Below, one piece after another: positions 6,348 through 13,261 of a DNA stretch of 13,261 nucleotides. Every line of letters starts with the position of its first letter. The first letter of the stretch is position 1. Origin of the DNA: Shewanella sp. (lineage in GTDB: Bacteria > Pseudomonadota > Gammaproteobacteria > Enterobacterales > Shewanellaceae); assembly GCA_004195335.1 (NCBI GenBank), contig SDWK01000496.1:1-13261 (forward strand), written 5' to 3'. A program made the translations under genes and the position numbers. Below the pieces are notes generated by a model, which was not told the DNA's origin, searched no databases, and saw only the letters and a program-made list of their open reading frames with translations.

Positions 6348-9300
6348 TCACTCTACAGGTGAAACAACAAACAGAAGATCGCCTTGTGATACCTGCTGAC
6401 CGTTAGTGTTTAACACACGCTCGATGCGATACTTCTTATCTTCAGGATAAAGCACAGCATCTTGACGGTTATAACTGGCCAGATTTAGCTGAGAGAACAT
6501 CTTCATCGCCTCTGTAAGCGCTAAAGTCTGACCGGCAGTAACTATGTCACCTTCTTTGACGAAGTCAGCTTCACCTGGCGCAGGAGAGGTATAGAAGATA
6601 CCCGCACCTTGTGCCATCACCTTAAGTTCGTTACTTTCACCGACGCGCAGTGATGCGGTATCGACACCGACGGTTTCTGCTGCAGCTTCCATCTCGGCGA
6701 TTAGCTCAGGGACATCAAGCTCTGCCATGAAGCGCGGCAGATAGTTAGTGTCGTAAACCCCTTCGTTAAAGGTGCCATCTTTCAAGATGCGAGTGAGTAG
6801 TGGCAAGTTAGTCGCGATACCTTTGATGACGACTTGCTGGGCAAGGTAATCATGTAGTTTAATAATCACATCTTCACGGCTTTCACCACGGCAGATAATC
6901 TGAGCGATTAAGCTGTCATAGTATGGCGATATCTCTTTACCTTCACCCGCGATAGAGATGATCTCAATATCATCACGCTCTGGCATCACATATTCAGTGA
7001 TCATACCTGGGTGTGGTAGCAACTGCAGAACACCATTACTGTCTAATGCAGCCTTCTCGGCAGTAACTCGAACCTCAATGGCATAACCTTTATCTTGAGG
7101 CACCAGCTCTTCGATTGAACGACCAGCAGCAATATCAAAACCGGCACTCACAATATCGATACCCGATGTTGCTTCTGTAACCGGATGTTCTACTTGTAGG
7201 CGAGTATTCATCTCCATAAAGTAGACTTCGTTGGAGTCTAAGTTATAGATAAATTCAACCGTACCAGCCCCCATGTAATCAGTAGCATTACCAAGATCAA
7301 GCGTATATTGAAGTACTTTGGCTTTAAGCTCGGCTGGCAACATAGTCGAACCAGACTCTTCAACAACTTTCTGGTTATTACGCTGTACTGAACAGTCACG
7401 AATACCCAGAACTTTAGTGTTACCGAATTTATCACGAAGTAACTGTACTTCGATGTGACGTAATGAAGTCACATATTTCTCAAGATAGAGATCACCATTA
7501 CCAAATGCAGCCGCCGCTTCTGTAGAAGTTTGCTGGAAAAAGCTGATCATGTCGCCTGCACGTTCGACAACCTGAATACCTTTACCACCACCGCCTTGAA
7601 CCGCTTTAAGCAGCACGGGGTAACCAATTTCATTTGCAACGTTTACCGCTTGCTCTGCATTGGTCAAAATACCGTGACTGCCAGGAACAACAGGGACGCC
7701 ATTCGCTTGAGAGGTCTTAATCGCGTTCGACTTGTTACCCATAGTTGTCATGCTATGCACGCTAGGACCAACGAAGTTAACCCCGTTGTTTACACAAAGA
7801 GCGGCAAACTGTGGGCTCTCAGATAGGAAACCAATACCAGGGTGAAGTGCATCAACATTTTCATATTCGGCAACTTTCAATACCGAATAGGCATTGAGAT
7901 AACTTTCATCAGAGGTATTACCACCGATACAGACTAACTTGTCGTTACCTTTCAACATCTCCGCCGGTACAGAGCTCATGTCCGGATCGGATGCAACCAA
8001 TACTACATTGATGTTGTTGTCATGGGCCTTACGGATCAACTTAACCGCAGTACAACCACGAGCGTGAACTAGGAGCTTATTGATGGGTTTCATCAACTCA
8101 CGAGGATCATCTTGGACAATCTCTTCATCTGCGACCATCATCTCAGGGACTAAGGTAGACAGAGCATTGGCAATAACATCTTCAACCTTAGCCGTTGGCT
8201 TAGGCATCAGAGGATCGATACTGCTTAACTGATCATCAATGGTGTTACTAAATGGGTGAGTGACCAAGGCATCCATCGCACCCGGTACTTTCGACAAGTA
8301 GTTAGACAGCGTTGCCGTCGACGGCAAATATGCAGGCACAACCATTTGACCAGCAAACGGCATATTTGTACCTGACAGGTAGTAGGTTTGAACCAGAGGA
8401 TGAGTCACGAAACTCGCCTGAGCACCACCAGTACAATCACCATAACCGAACATCAATACAGGCAGTTCATTATCACGAATGAAGCGGGTAATACGATCGT
8501 TAACCACAGCCATAGAGAATAGTGCTGCAGCACCTTCTTTGGTTTGCATTCCACCAGAGCTGATGAAGCAAATCACAGGTAATTTACGCTTGGCACACTC
8601 GATCAATAATGCACTGAACTTCTCTGCACTGGCCATATCGAAGGCACCAGCTTGAAAAGCGGTATTTGATACAGCAACACCCACGCGTATCTGCTGGCCA
8701 TTACGCTCAAAGTCAGCCAAACCGGTGATCAAACCACAAGGACGAATGCCTTTATCCAGGGCATCTTCAATAGATAGGCGGAAACCCGGGAAGTTAAGCA
8801 AGTTAGCAGACATCTTGTCAGCATTGAGCTCATCGAACTCAGTGAAGAATTTCTCGGTAATATTTTCCCATGTCATTTTACCCGCACGCTTCTCATCACG
8901 AAGTACTTTCTGGATCAATAGATCCTGATAGCCCATGGTGAGTCGGTTCCAGAAGTCTTTACGACGACCGATACGTACAGGGTTTATCGCGCCCGTATAT
9001 TCGCTGCTCTCTTTCTCACTGTCGAAATACTCAGGCAGCAGGCGCTCGAAGAAGTAAGTCAGGATAACGAAAAGGCTATCATTCAACTGAGGGAAACCGA
9101 CACTTTTCCACTGCTCTGTTTTAGTCAGCAGTTCGGCACGGTTGGACTGAGACATGAAGAACTTCAGCCACTTATAGAACTTGCTCTTATCGTTCGCTAC
9201 ATCTTGTGTCGAGAGTGCTCTATCGATTGAATCGTGTAGCAAGTTATCAACCGATGCACGAGACAGACTCTTAGACATCATGGCTTCTTTAGCAATAGAG

Positions 9301-10901
9301 GCTAAGTTACCCACCACATTGTCATAAAGCGCATTGAAGATAAGGATGTTATAACACTGCCAGATGAAGTCTTCACGAAGCTCATCGTGTACCACAATAT
9401 CGAGGACAGTTAACTTGTTCAGTTCAGGCCAATCCGCTTGAGTCACTTCAGATGGGAGTGTCTCAAGATATTGGATCAATCCCTTAAAGTTGTTTTCAGC
9501 ATTGCCTTTCCAGCGATGGAACAAAGACCAGCCGATATTAAATAACAGCGCCTTACGTGCTTTCTTATAATTTTCTTTTGGCTCACCTAAGATCAAACGA
9601 GTCAGCATGTTACGTTCGGTAGAAACATCATCACGCTTAGAAACGAAGTTACCCCAAAGTTTATTGAGTTCCTCATCATAGACCAGCTTATCCGGGTTTG
9701 ATAACCAAGACTGGAAAACACGATTTTGCTCTTGCGCAATACGAGCAAGCAGATCACCCTCGGGAACACTGACCTTAGAGAGGCGACCGTATTGCTCTTG
9801 AGAGATGGAGTGAATACGACTGCGAAGTGTCAAATAACGCAAATAACGATAGGCACTACCAAACAGGTTCAGGTGCATCGTTGGGTTATTGGCAACCGCA
9901 AGCTCAGCATGATGTTCAAGCGCAGCCAGATTCTTAGACGGATTAAGGAAACGGGTCAAACTACGATCATAGTGCTCACGCAGGTCACTAGATTCACGCA
10001 CAAACTGCACGGCAGCATTCTCTACCGCTTCTACACTACTGATGATAGCGCGGCGCAAGTTATGTTGACGCTCATCTTTATCTGATGGAGAGAAATCGAT
10101 GATGCCGTCGATACAACCTGAGGTGTATAGCTCTTCTGGTGATACACCAACAGATTTAGCACATTCCTGCCAAGAAAGGTTGTACTTACGAGCGATGCTC
10201 TGCAGGCCCTGTGGCTGAATCGTATTAAAAATACCATCACGAAGTGACAACAAGATGTTAGCCGCTGCTAATGGAATCGCACCACCCGAATAACCAGCAC
10301 CAATCACGATACCGACGGTAGGTACATCAACATTGGCACTCTCGGCGATGGCCTTAGAGATGGTGTGCGCTTGATTTTGGCTGTTTGCAATTTCACCGGC
10401 ATCGGCACCAGGGGTGTCGATAAGATAGATGATAGGCATCGCCAGTTCTGCGAACTTGCGAATAGCTTTACACGCCTCGAGGTGATGCTCTGGCATCCAG
10501 GCGCCATTACCCGTTGTTCTCTCTTGCGCGATAAAACCCAGGCGGCGAGTACGGGTACCGAAATTAAGTTCGATCTCAGCACTATAAAAAGGACCCATGT
10601 GGTTTTCGGCAATCAACTTACCCTTAAGATCCGCAATGACGCGCTTTGCACCCGGACGGTTTTTATCTAACGTAGGCTGGATAACCTTAGTCACGTAACC
10701 ATCAACATCTAACAGCTCTAACTCTTTCAAGTTTGACTGGATGGCATCGTCACCTAAGAGACCTTTAATCTCTTCGGACAGGCTCTGTTTACTGTGCTCA
10801 GGAAACAGTGAAAAATCTTGTGCCAAGTGCTCTGCTTTTAGAAAAAGCGGATCGGCAGATTGAGCTTGAGTCATGTTTGTGGGCTTATTGTTGCTGGTCA
10901 T
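6348..10901 (-). CDS. Single-chain multidomain acyl-CoA (probably acetyl-CoA) carboxylase
   Basis: A 1517-residue cytoplasmic enzyme that should carboxylate biotin with bicarbonate and ATP, then transfer the carboxyl group to an acyl-CoA. Order, numbered from the ATG: carboxyltransferase alpha (AccA-like; DTPGA 162-166, GYSGGA 203-208); a long helical linker, about 310-690, with no family I recognise; carboxyltransferase beta (AccD-like; GGA at 825-827), without the usual zinc finger; biotin carboxylase (QGGGGKG around Lys1107; EMNTRLQVEH with Glu1230 and Arg1234); and a C-terminal biotinyl domain with EAMKM, biotin on Lys1467. In the biotin carboxylase, QRRHQK is QRNNQK. ATG at 10901 is chosen over the adjacent TTG at 10904 because AGAGG lies eight bases upstream. 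I recall a similar fused gene annotated in S. oneidensis (accADC-like). Acetyl-CoA is the likeliest substrate, but propionyl-CoA or another acyl-CoA is possible. Confidence 0.93.
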   Translation of the reverse strand: MTSNNKPTNMTQAQSADPLFLKAEHLAQDFSLFPEHSKQSLSEEIKGLLGDDAIQSNLKELELLDVDGYVTKVIQPTLDKNRPGAKRVIADLKGKLIAENHMGPFYSAEIELNFGTRTRRLGFIAQERTTGNGAWMPEHHLEACKAIRKFAELAMPIIYLIDTPGADAGEIANSQNQAHTISKAIAESANVDVPTVGIVIGAGYSGGAIPLAAANILLSLRDGIFNTIQPQGLQSIARKYNLSWQECAKSVGVSPEELYTSGCIDGIIDFSPSDKDERQHNLRRAIISSVEAVENAAVQFVRESSDLREHYDRSLTRFLNPSKNLAALEHHAELAVANNPTMHLNLFGSAYRYLRYLTLRSRIHSISQEQYGRLSKVSVPEGDLLARIAQEQNRVFQSWLSNPDKLVYDEELNKLWGNFVSKRDDVSTERNMLTRLILGEPKENYKKARKALLFNIGWSLFHRWKGNAENNFKGLIQYLETLPSEVTQADWPELNKLTVLDIVVHDELREDFIWQCYNILIFNALYDNVVGNLASIAKEAMMSKSLSRASVDNLLHDSIDRALSTQDVANDKSKFYKWLKFFMSQSNRAELLTKTEQWKSVGFPQLNDSLFVILTYFFERLLPEYFDSEKESSEYTGAINPVRIGRRKDFWNRLTMGYQDLLIQKVLRDEKRAGKMTWENITEKFFTEFDELNADKMSANLLNFPGFRLSIEDALDKGIRPCGLITGLADFERNGQQIRVGVAVSNTAFQAGAFDMASAEKFSALLIECAKRKLPVICFISSGGMQTKEGAAALFSMAVVNDRITRFIRDNELPVLMFGYGDCTGGAQASFVTHPLVQTYYLSGTNMPFAGQMVVPAYLPSTATLSNYLSKVPGAMDALVTHPFSNTIDDQLSSIDPLMPKPTAKVEDVIANALSTLVPEMMVADEEIVQDDPRELMKPINKLLVHARGCTAVKLIRKAHDNNINVVLVASDPDMSSVPAEMLKGNDKLVCIGGNTSDESYLNAYSVLKVAEYENVDALHPGIGFLSESPQFAALCVNNGVNFVGPSVHSMTTMGNKSNAIKTSQANGVPVVPGSHGILTNAEQAVNVANEIGYPVLLKAVQGGGGKGIQVVERAGDMISFFQQTSTEAAAAFGNGDLYLEKYVTSLRHIEVQLLRDKFGNTKVLGIRDCSVQRNNQKVVEESGSTMLPAELKAKVLQYTLDLGNATDYMGAGTVEFIYNLDSNEVYFMEMNTRLQVEHPVTEATSGIDIVSAGFDIAAGRSIEELVPQDKGYAIEVRVTAEKAALDSNGVLQLLPHPGMITEYVMPERDDIEIISIAGEGKEISPYYDSLIAQIICRGESREDVIIKLHDYLAQQVVIKGIATNLPLLTRILKDGTFNEGVYDTNYLPRFMAELDVPELIAEMEAAAETVGVDTASLRVGESNELKVMAQGAGIFYTSPAPGEADFVKEGDIVTAGQTLALTEAMKMFSQLNLASYNRQDAVLYPEDKKYRIERVLNTNGQQVSQGDLLFVVSPVE

Positions 10902-10945
10902 CAATTGATCCTCTGCTTAGCCTCTAGAATTTTTTAGCCCGTAAA

Positions 10946-10960
10946 TATAACTTTGTTATA
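10946..10960. promoter_or_regulatory. 15-bp dyad in the carboxylase/LysR divergent promoter
   Basis: TATAAC-TTT-GTTATA is a perfect inverted repeat in the 121-bp region between the divergent genes, and it contains T-N11-A patterns typical of LysR boxes. On the minus strand a TTGACA (10967-10962) directly abuts it as a possible -35 for the carboxylase. On the plus strand TATAGT (10957-10962) could be the -10 of the lysR gene. A protein bound here could affect both promoters. The binding protein is inferred, not shown. Confidence 0.5.
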
Positions 10961-11022
10961 GTGTCAAATACCATTAAACTGCAGTAGACGCTTTGTTCCA
11001 TTTTTGAGACAGTGATAAAAAC

Positions 11023-11934
11023 ATGCCTGATCTGAATGGTATGATGCTGTTTGCAGCGGTAGTTAGAGCCAAAGGGTTCTCACAAGCAGCCCGCGAAATA
11101 GGCATGCCAAAATCAACCATAAGTCGTAAAGTCGCTCAGCTCGAAGAGCAACTTGGGGTACGACTATTACAACGTGATACTCGAAATTTGAGCCTCACTC
11201 AGGTCGGTGCGCTTTTTTATCAGCACTGCACCAGTATAAGCGATGAAATTGAAGCGGCCAAGGCGACAATCGAAAACACCCATAATGATGTATCTGGCTC
11301 ACTTCGTATCGCTATCCCCGTCTCTTTTAGTCAGGAGATTATCGCCAATCTGTGCAGCAGTTTCATGCGTCTCTATCCTAATGTTGAGCTCGATGTACAA
11401 TTTACCGATAGTGAAGTTGGCCTTGTCGGCGAGGGCTATGATATCGCCATCAAGTATGGCCCATTGCAGTCCTCCGATCTAGTTGCACGTTTACTCTTCG
11501 AGCGTCAGCCAATCTTAGTCGCCAGCCCAGGTTACCTGAAAATTAACGGCACACCCGCGACCCCACAAGACCTTATGAATCACAGTGGTATATTACTCGG
11601 CACCTCCCGCTCGGCACCAATATGGCCGCTGGGTAAAGGGACCAGAAAAACCATGGTTAGCTTTAAGCGTAAAGTCAGAGTAAATAGCGCCGTCATGGTC
11701 AAGCAGCTAGTTCAGGATGACTTTGGCATCGCCATGTTATCTAATTCGGTATGTAAGAATGAGCTTGCCAGTGGCGCACTAGTGCCCATTTTGCAGGAGT
11801 GGCCGATAGAAGCATTTAAGGTCTACGGTGTCTATTCGAGCAGACGACAACTCGCCACCAACATCAGCGTCTTTTTAGACTTCTTTACCAAACGTTTCAG
11901 CAGCCATGAATCACTTTTATCTTTAATGATGTAA
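11023..11934 (+). CDS. LysR-type transcriptional regulator
   Basis: A 303-residue regulator of normal LysR length. The N-terminal winged helix-turn-helix covers about residues 1-60, with the recognition region FSQAAREIGMPKSTISRKVA followed by LEEQLGVRLLQRDTR. The remainder is a LysR substrate-binding domain, starting at SGSLRIAIP and including YDIAIKYGPL and a RLLFERQPILVASPGYL segment. It resembles the large CrgA/DhcR-like subgroup (an impression, not a search). The ribosome binding site is weak (GAGACAG before ATG), consistent with low expression. It is divergent from the carboxylase gene with a dyad between them, the classic arrangement in which a LysR protein controls its neighbour and itself. 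The effector is unknown; a CoA ester or fatty-acid metabolite is a guess from context only. Confidence 0.93.
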   Translation: MPDLNGMMLFAAVVRAKGFSQAAREIGMPKSTISRKVAQLEEQLGVRLLQRDTRNLSLTQVGALFYQHCTSISDEIEAAKATIENTHNDVSGSLRIAIPVSFSQEIIANLCSSFMRLYPNVELDVQFTDSEVGLVGEGYDIAIKYGPLQSSDLVARLLFERQPILVASPGYLKINGTPATPQDLMNHSGILLGTSRSAPIWPLGKGTRKTMVSFKRKVRVNSAVMVKQLVQDDFGIAMLSNSVCKNELASGALVPILQEWPIEAFKVYGVYSSRRQLATNISVFLDFFTKRFSSHESLLSLMM

Positions 11935-11988
11935 CCTTATACAAATATATAGACCAAATCGTTAAAACCTGACCTCGATCATATACCC

Positions 11989-12001
11989 GAGTAATTTACT
12001 C
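11989..12001. repeat. 13-bp palindrome GAGTAA-T-TTACTC
   Basis: A perfect short inverted repeat about 50 bases upstream of the Cys-rich small gene. It could be an operator for that gene, but in AT-rich intergenic DNA a chance match is also possible. Confidence 0.3.
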
Positions 12002-12051
12002 AAGTACTATCACGCTTAGAAATTGTTCATTAATTGATTAAAGGTAGAATT

Positions 12052-12174
12052 ATGAGTTGTTGCGGTGCCTGTGGCGGTCAAGATACAGAAAAAAAACCTG
12101 AAAATTCAGTTCCTAAACAAGAAGAAACGGCAGCTGTACAACTGCACACACCAGAAAAGAGTGAGGTGGAGTAA
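12052..12174 (+). CDS. 40-residue Cys-rich small protein (CCxxC N-terminus)
   Basis: ATG at 12052 is preceded by AAAGGT seven bases upstream and opens a 40-codon frame ending in TAA. The protein begins MSCCGACGGQDTEKK and continues as a hydrophilic, Glu/Lys/Pro-rich, probably disordered tail ending KSEVE. Cysteines 3, 4 and 7 plus three glycines form a compact CCGACGG motif that could hold a metal ion, an iron-sulfur cluster or a thiol switch. There is no signal peptide or membrane segment. A long frame overlapping it in another phase is a shadow with no ribosome binding site. I recall similar CCGACGG-starting hypothetical proteins in Shewanella but know no function. Neighbours, a LysR gene upstream and a C15-like peptidase downstream, do not explain it. 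Confidence 0.7.
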   Translation: MSCCGACGGQDTEKKPENSVPKQEETAAVQLHTPEKSEVE

Positions 12175-12187
12175 TACCCATCGGTGT
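12174..12187. repeat. Dispersed palindrome, copy D (ATACCCATCGGTGT)
   Basis: A degenerate copy of the palindrome overlapping the last base of the TAA stop codon of the Cys-rich gene. It is the fourth copy in the window and again lies at a gene edge. Confidence 0.5.
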
Positions 12188-12201
12188 ATAGAATCAATTC
12201 A

Positions 12202-12226
12202 GGTGATGTTTAAACTAAACATCACC
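12202..12226 (+). terminator. Perfect 11-bp stem-loop after the Cys-rich gene
   Basis: GGTGATGTTTA (12202-12212) pairs fully with TAAACATCACC (12216-12226) around a 3-base loop, 28 bases after the Cys-rich gene's stop. No T-tract follows on either strand, so it may be a weak terminator, a 3'-end protecting stem or a protein-binding site. Confidence 0.4.
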
Positions 12227-12240
12227 GCTCCAGTTACCTA

Positions 12241-12276
12241 CATAGTTACCCTACTGCGCTCCCTGCATAGTTACCC
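12241..12276 (+). repeat. Direct repeat CATAGTTACCC x2
   Basis: CATAGTTACCC occurs at 12241-12251 and 12266-12276, with a related CAGTTACC at 12231-12238. GCTCC precedes the CAGTTACC copy and the second full copy. The unit spacing is 25 bases. It looks like a small imperfect duplication; no function is apparent. Confidence 0.45.
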
Positions 12277-12516
12277 AGATTACAGCCTCTCTTGTATAAG
12301 CAGATCGATCCTAATTTCCAGTGCTTTATTTGCATATACCAGTCGTGCATACTGCTATAATAAATTCATGTAATAACAGTCGTTAGCAGACATATTTCAA
12401 ATGATGCTTATACTCAGTCTCTATACTTGGCATCATATCTAAAACACTAAATATTAAATGCCAGATACAACAAACGATAACGATGATCTTAACGAGCAAT
12501 AGAAAGGAATAAAGTC

Positions 12517-13261
12517 ATGTCTAAATCCGTGATGGCGATTGCAGCTGTAGGCGCTCTGGCCTTTAGCATCGTCTGTTCAGCCACCCCAGCTATGACCCCC
12601 CCGGATATTGAAGAGTTGAGACTCGAAGCTGCAAACCAAGCGATGCCCGATGTTGTCACTCGTTATCAGGCCTTAGTTGACGGTCTGGACACTAAGTACC
12701 GCCAGCAAACCGACGAGCTCGAGATGACCAAGATGGTTGCTCGTCAGGGTGAACGGTTATGGCAACAAGCCGTTAGGGACGTTCAGTCAGGCAGTATCGA
12801 TGACAGGCCGCTCTATTGGAGCCGCCTCGCCATGCACCATCAATTAAAGAGCAGTCGCCCGGCATTTAAAATAGTCCCCTGGCAGCAAGAGATTCTATCG
12901 AGCGCCGTTGAAAAATCTTCCAGAGGCTTTAGCAATGTGCAGTACGCTGATGACTCTCAGGTAAAAATACTGCTAACCGGTTTCGACCCTTTCTTCCTCG
13001 ATCGTGATATCAGCCAGAGTAATCCCTCGGGCTTCGTTGCCTTGTCGTTAGATGGGTTTACATTTTCCGCAAACGGCAAAAAAGCACAGATTGAAACGGT
13101 AATGATACCGGTTCGTTTTGCCGATTTTGATGAAGGAATAATAGAGTCATTACTGACCCCTATTTACCGTGAAAACAGTGTCGATATGATTATTACTGTC
13201 AGTATGGGCCGTGATGATTTCGACTTAGAGCGCTTCCCAGGTCGAAACCGAAGTGCTGCAG
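12517..13261 (+). CDS. Exported pyroglutamyl-peptidase I-like protein (peptidase C15 fold), 3' end outside window
   Basis: The frame is open for 248 residues to the window edge. ATG at 12517 is preceded by AAAGGA eight bases upstream. Residues 1-25 form a Sec-type signal peptide (MSKS, hydrophobic VMAIAAVGALAFSIV, then SATPA), so the protein should be exported; Cys20 lacks a proper lipobox. Residues 26-145 are a helical, charged segment I do not recognise. From 150 the C15 fold begins: KILLTGFDPFF (150-160), SNPSG (168-172), and MGRDDFDLERFPGRN (230-244), where Glu238 lies about where C15 enzymes have their catalytic Glu. The catalytic Cys and His would lie beyond the window. Classical pyroglutamyl peptidases are cytoplasmic and about 215 residues, so the signal peptide and 120-residue extension are unusual. 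Function could be removal of N-terminal pyroglutamate from periplasmic peptides, if the Cys and His are kept. Confidence 0.75.
   Translation, partial: MSKSVMAIAAVGALAFSIVCSATPAMTPPDIEELRLEAANQAMPDVVTRYQALVDGLDTKYRQQTDELEMTKMVARQGERLWQQAVRDVQSGSIDDRPLYWSRLAMHHQLKSSRPAFKIVPWQQEILSSAVEKSSRGFSNVQYADDSQVKILLTGFDPFFLDRDISQSNPSGFVALSLDGFTFSANGKKAQIETVMIPVRFADFDEGIIESLLTPIYRENSVDMIITVSMGRDDFDLERFPGRNRSAA

Larger units (their letters stand above)
12175..12516. other. Intergenic stretch before the peptidase-like gene
   Basis: No gene with a ribosome binding site or recognisable product was found here on either strand. The stretch holds palindrome copy D, the hairpin at 12202-12226, the CATAGTTACCC direct repeats, a loose inverted repeat ATGATGC/GCATCAT (12403-12409 and 12430-12436), and a weak promoter candidate for the next gene: TTGGCA at 12427-12432 and AATATT at 12450-12455, 17 bases apart. 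Confidence 0.6.

Noticed and set aside
7374..8090. Reading the ATP-grasp region as carbamoyl-phosphate synthase
   Set aside because: The EMNTRLQVEH signature and the attached biotinyl and carboxyltransferase domains identify a biotin carboxylase.
7530..10670. Several 67-119-codon plus-strand frames inside the carboxylase gene
   Set aside because: All are antisense shadows of a clearly coding frame, without ribosome binding sites or recognisable domains.
12065..12373. 102-codon plus-strand frame overlapping the Cys-rich gene
   Set aside because: It has no ribosome binding site, low-complexity start and crosses a hairpin and repeats; the 40-codon frame is better supported.
1..13261. Search for CRISPR arrays, tRNA or rRNA genes, transposases, prophage or toxin-antitoxin genes
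   Set aside because: None was seen by eye; the only repeats are the short palindromes and the two-copy direct repeat.

Overview
The window looks like chromosome from a marine Shewanella-type gammaproteobacterium. I infer this from three things: a giant single-chain biotin-dependent carboxylase next to a divergent LysR gene (an arrangement I associate with Shewanella), a DUF5062-type small protein, and short ATACCRATYGGTAT palindromes of the kind scattered through such genomes. No rRNA, tRNA, CRISPR array, intact insertion sequence or phage gene was found.

Layout. 1-582: the C-terminal part of a family-3 periplasmic solute-binding protein without its N-terminus, probably a remnant. 747-5504: an ion and stress block made of a P-type cation ATPase (+), a convergent tandem UspE-like universal stress protein (-) whose 3' end overlaps the ATPase gene by 47 bp, and a divergent CPA2 cation/proton antiporter (+). 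Near-consensus FNR/EtrA boxes lie upstream of the ATPase (632-645) and in the usp/antiporter divergent region (4250-4263), so the block may be a small oxygen-responsive ion-homeostasis unit. 5737-5997: a small DUF5062-like gene behind a palindromic operator-like sequence. 5998-6347: no intact gene, but a decayed fragment of rimK on the minus strand and two minus-strand hairpin terminators. 6348-10901 (-): a 1517-residue carboxylase carrying carboxyltransferase alpha, carboxyltransferase beta, biotin carboxylase and biotinyl domains on one chain. 11023-11934 (+): a divergent LysR-type regulator, with a perfect 15-bp dyad in the shared promoter region. 12052-12174: an unlisted 40-residue protein with a CCxxC N-terminus. 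12517-end: the 5' part of an exported pyroglutamyl-peptidase-like (C15) protein cut off by the window.

How the parts relate. The ATPase, Usp and antiporter form a plausible functional group because of shared FNR-like boxes and compact packing. The LysR protein is the obvious candidate regulator of the carboxylase. The two gene remnants both begin at a copy of the same short palindrome, a third copy lies in the mistaken N-terminal extension of the ATPase, and a fourth touches the stop codon of the Cys-rich gene. This suggests the repeat marks recombination or insertion scars. All family assignments come from reading motifs by eye; no database search was run.
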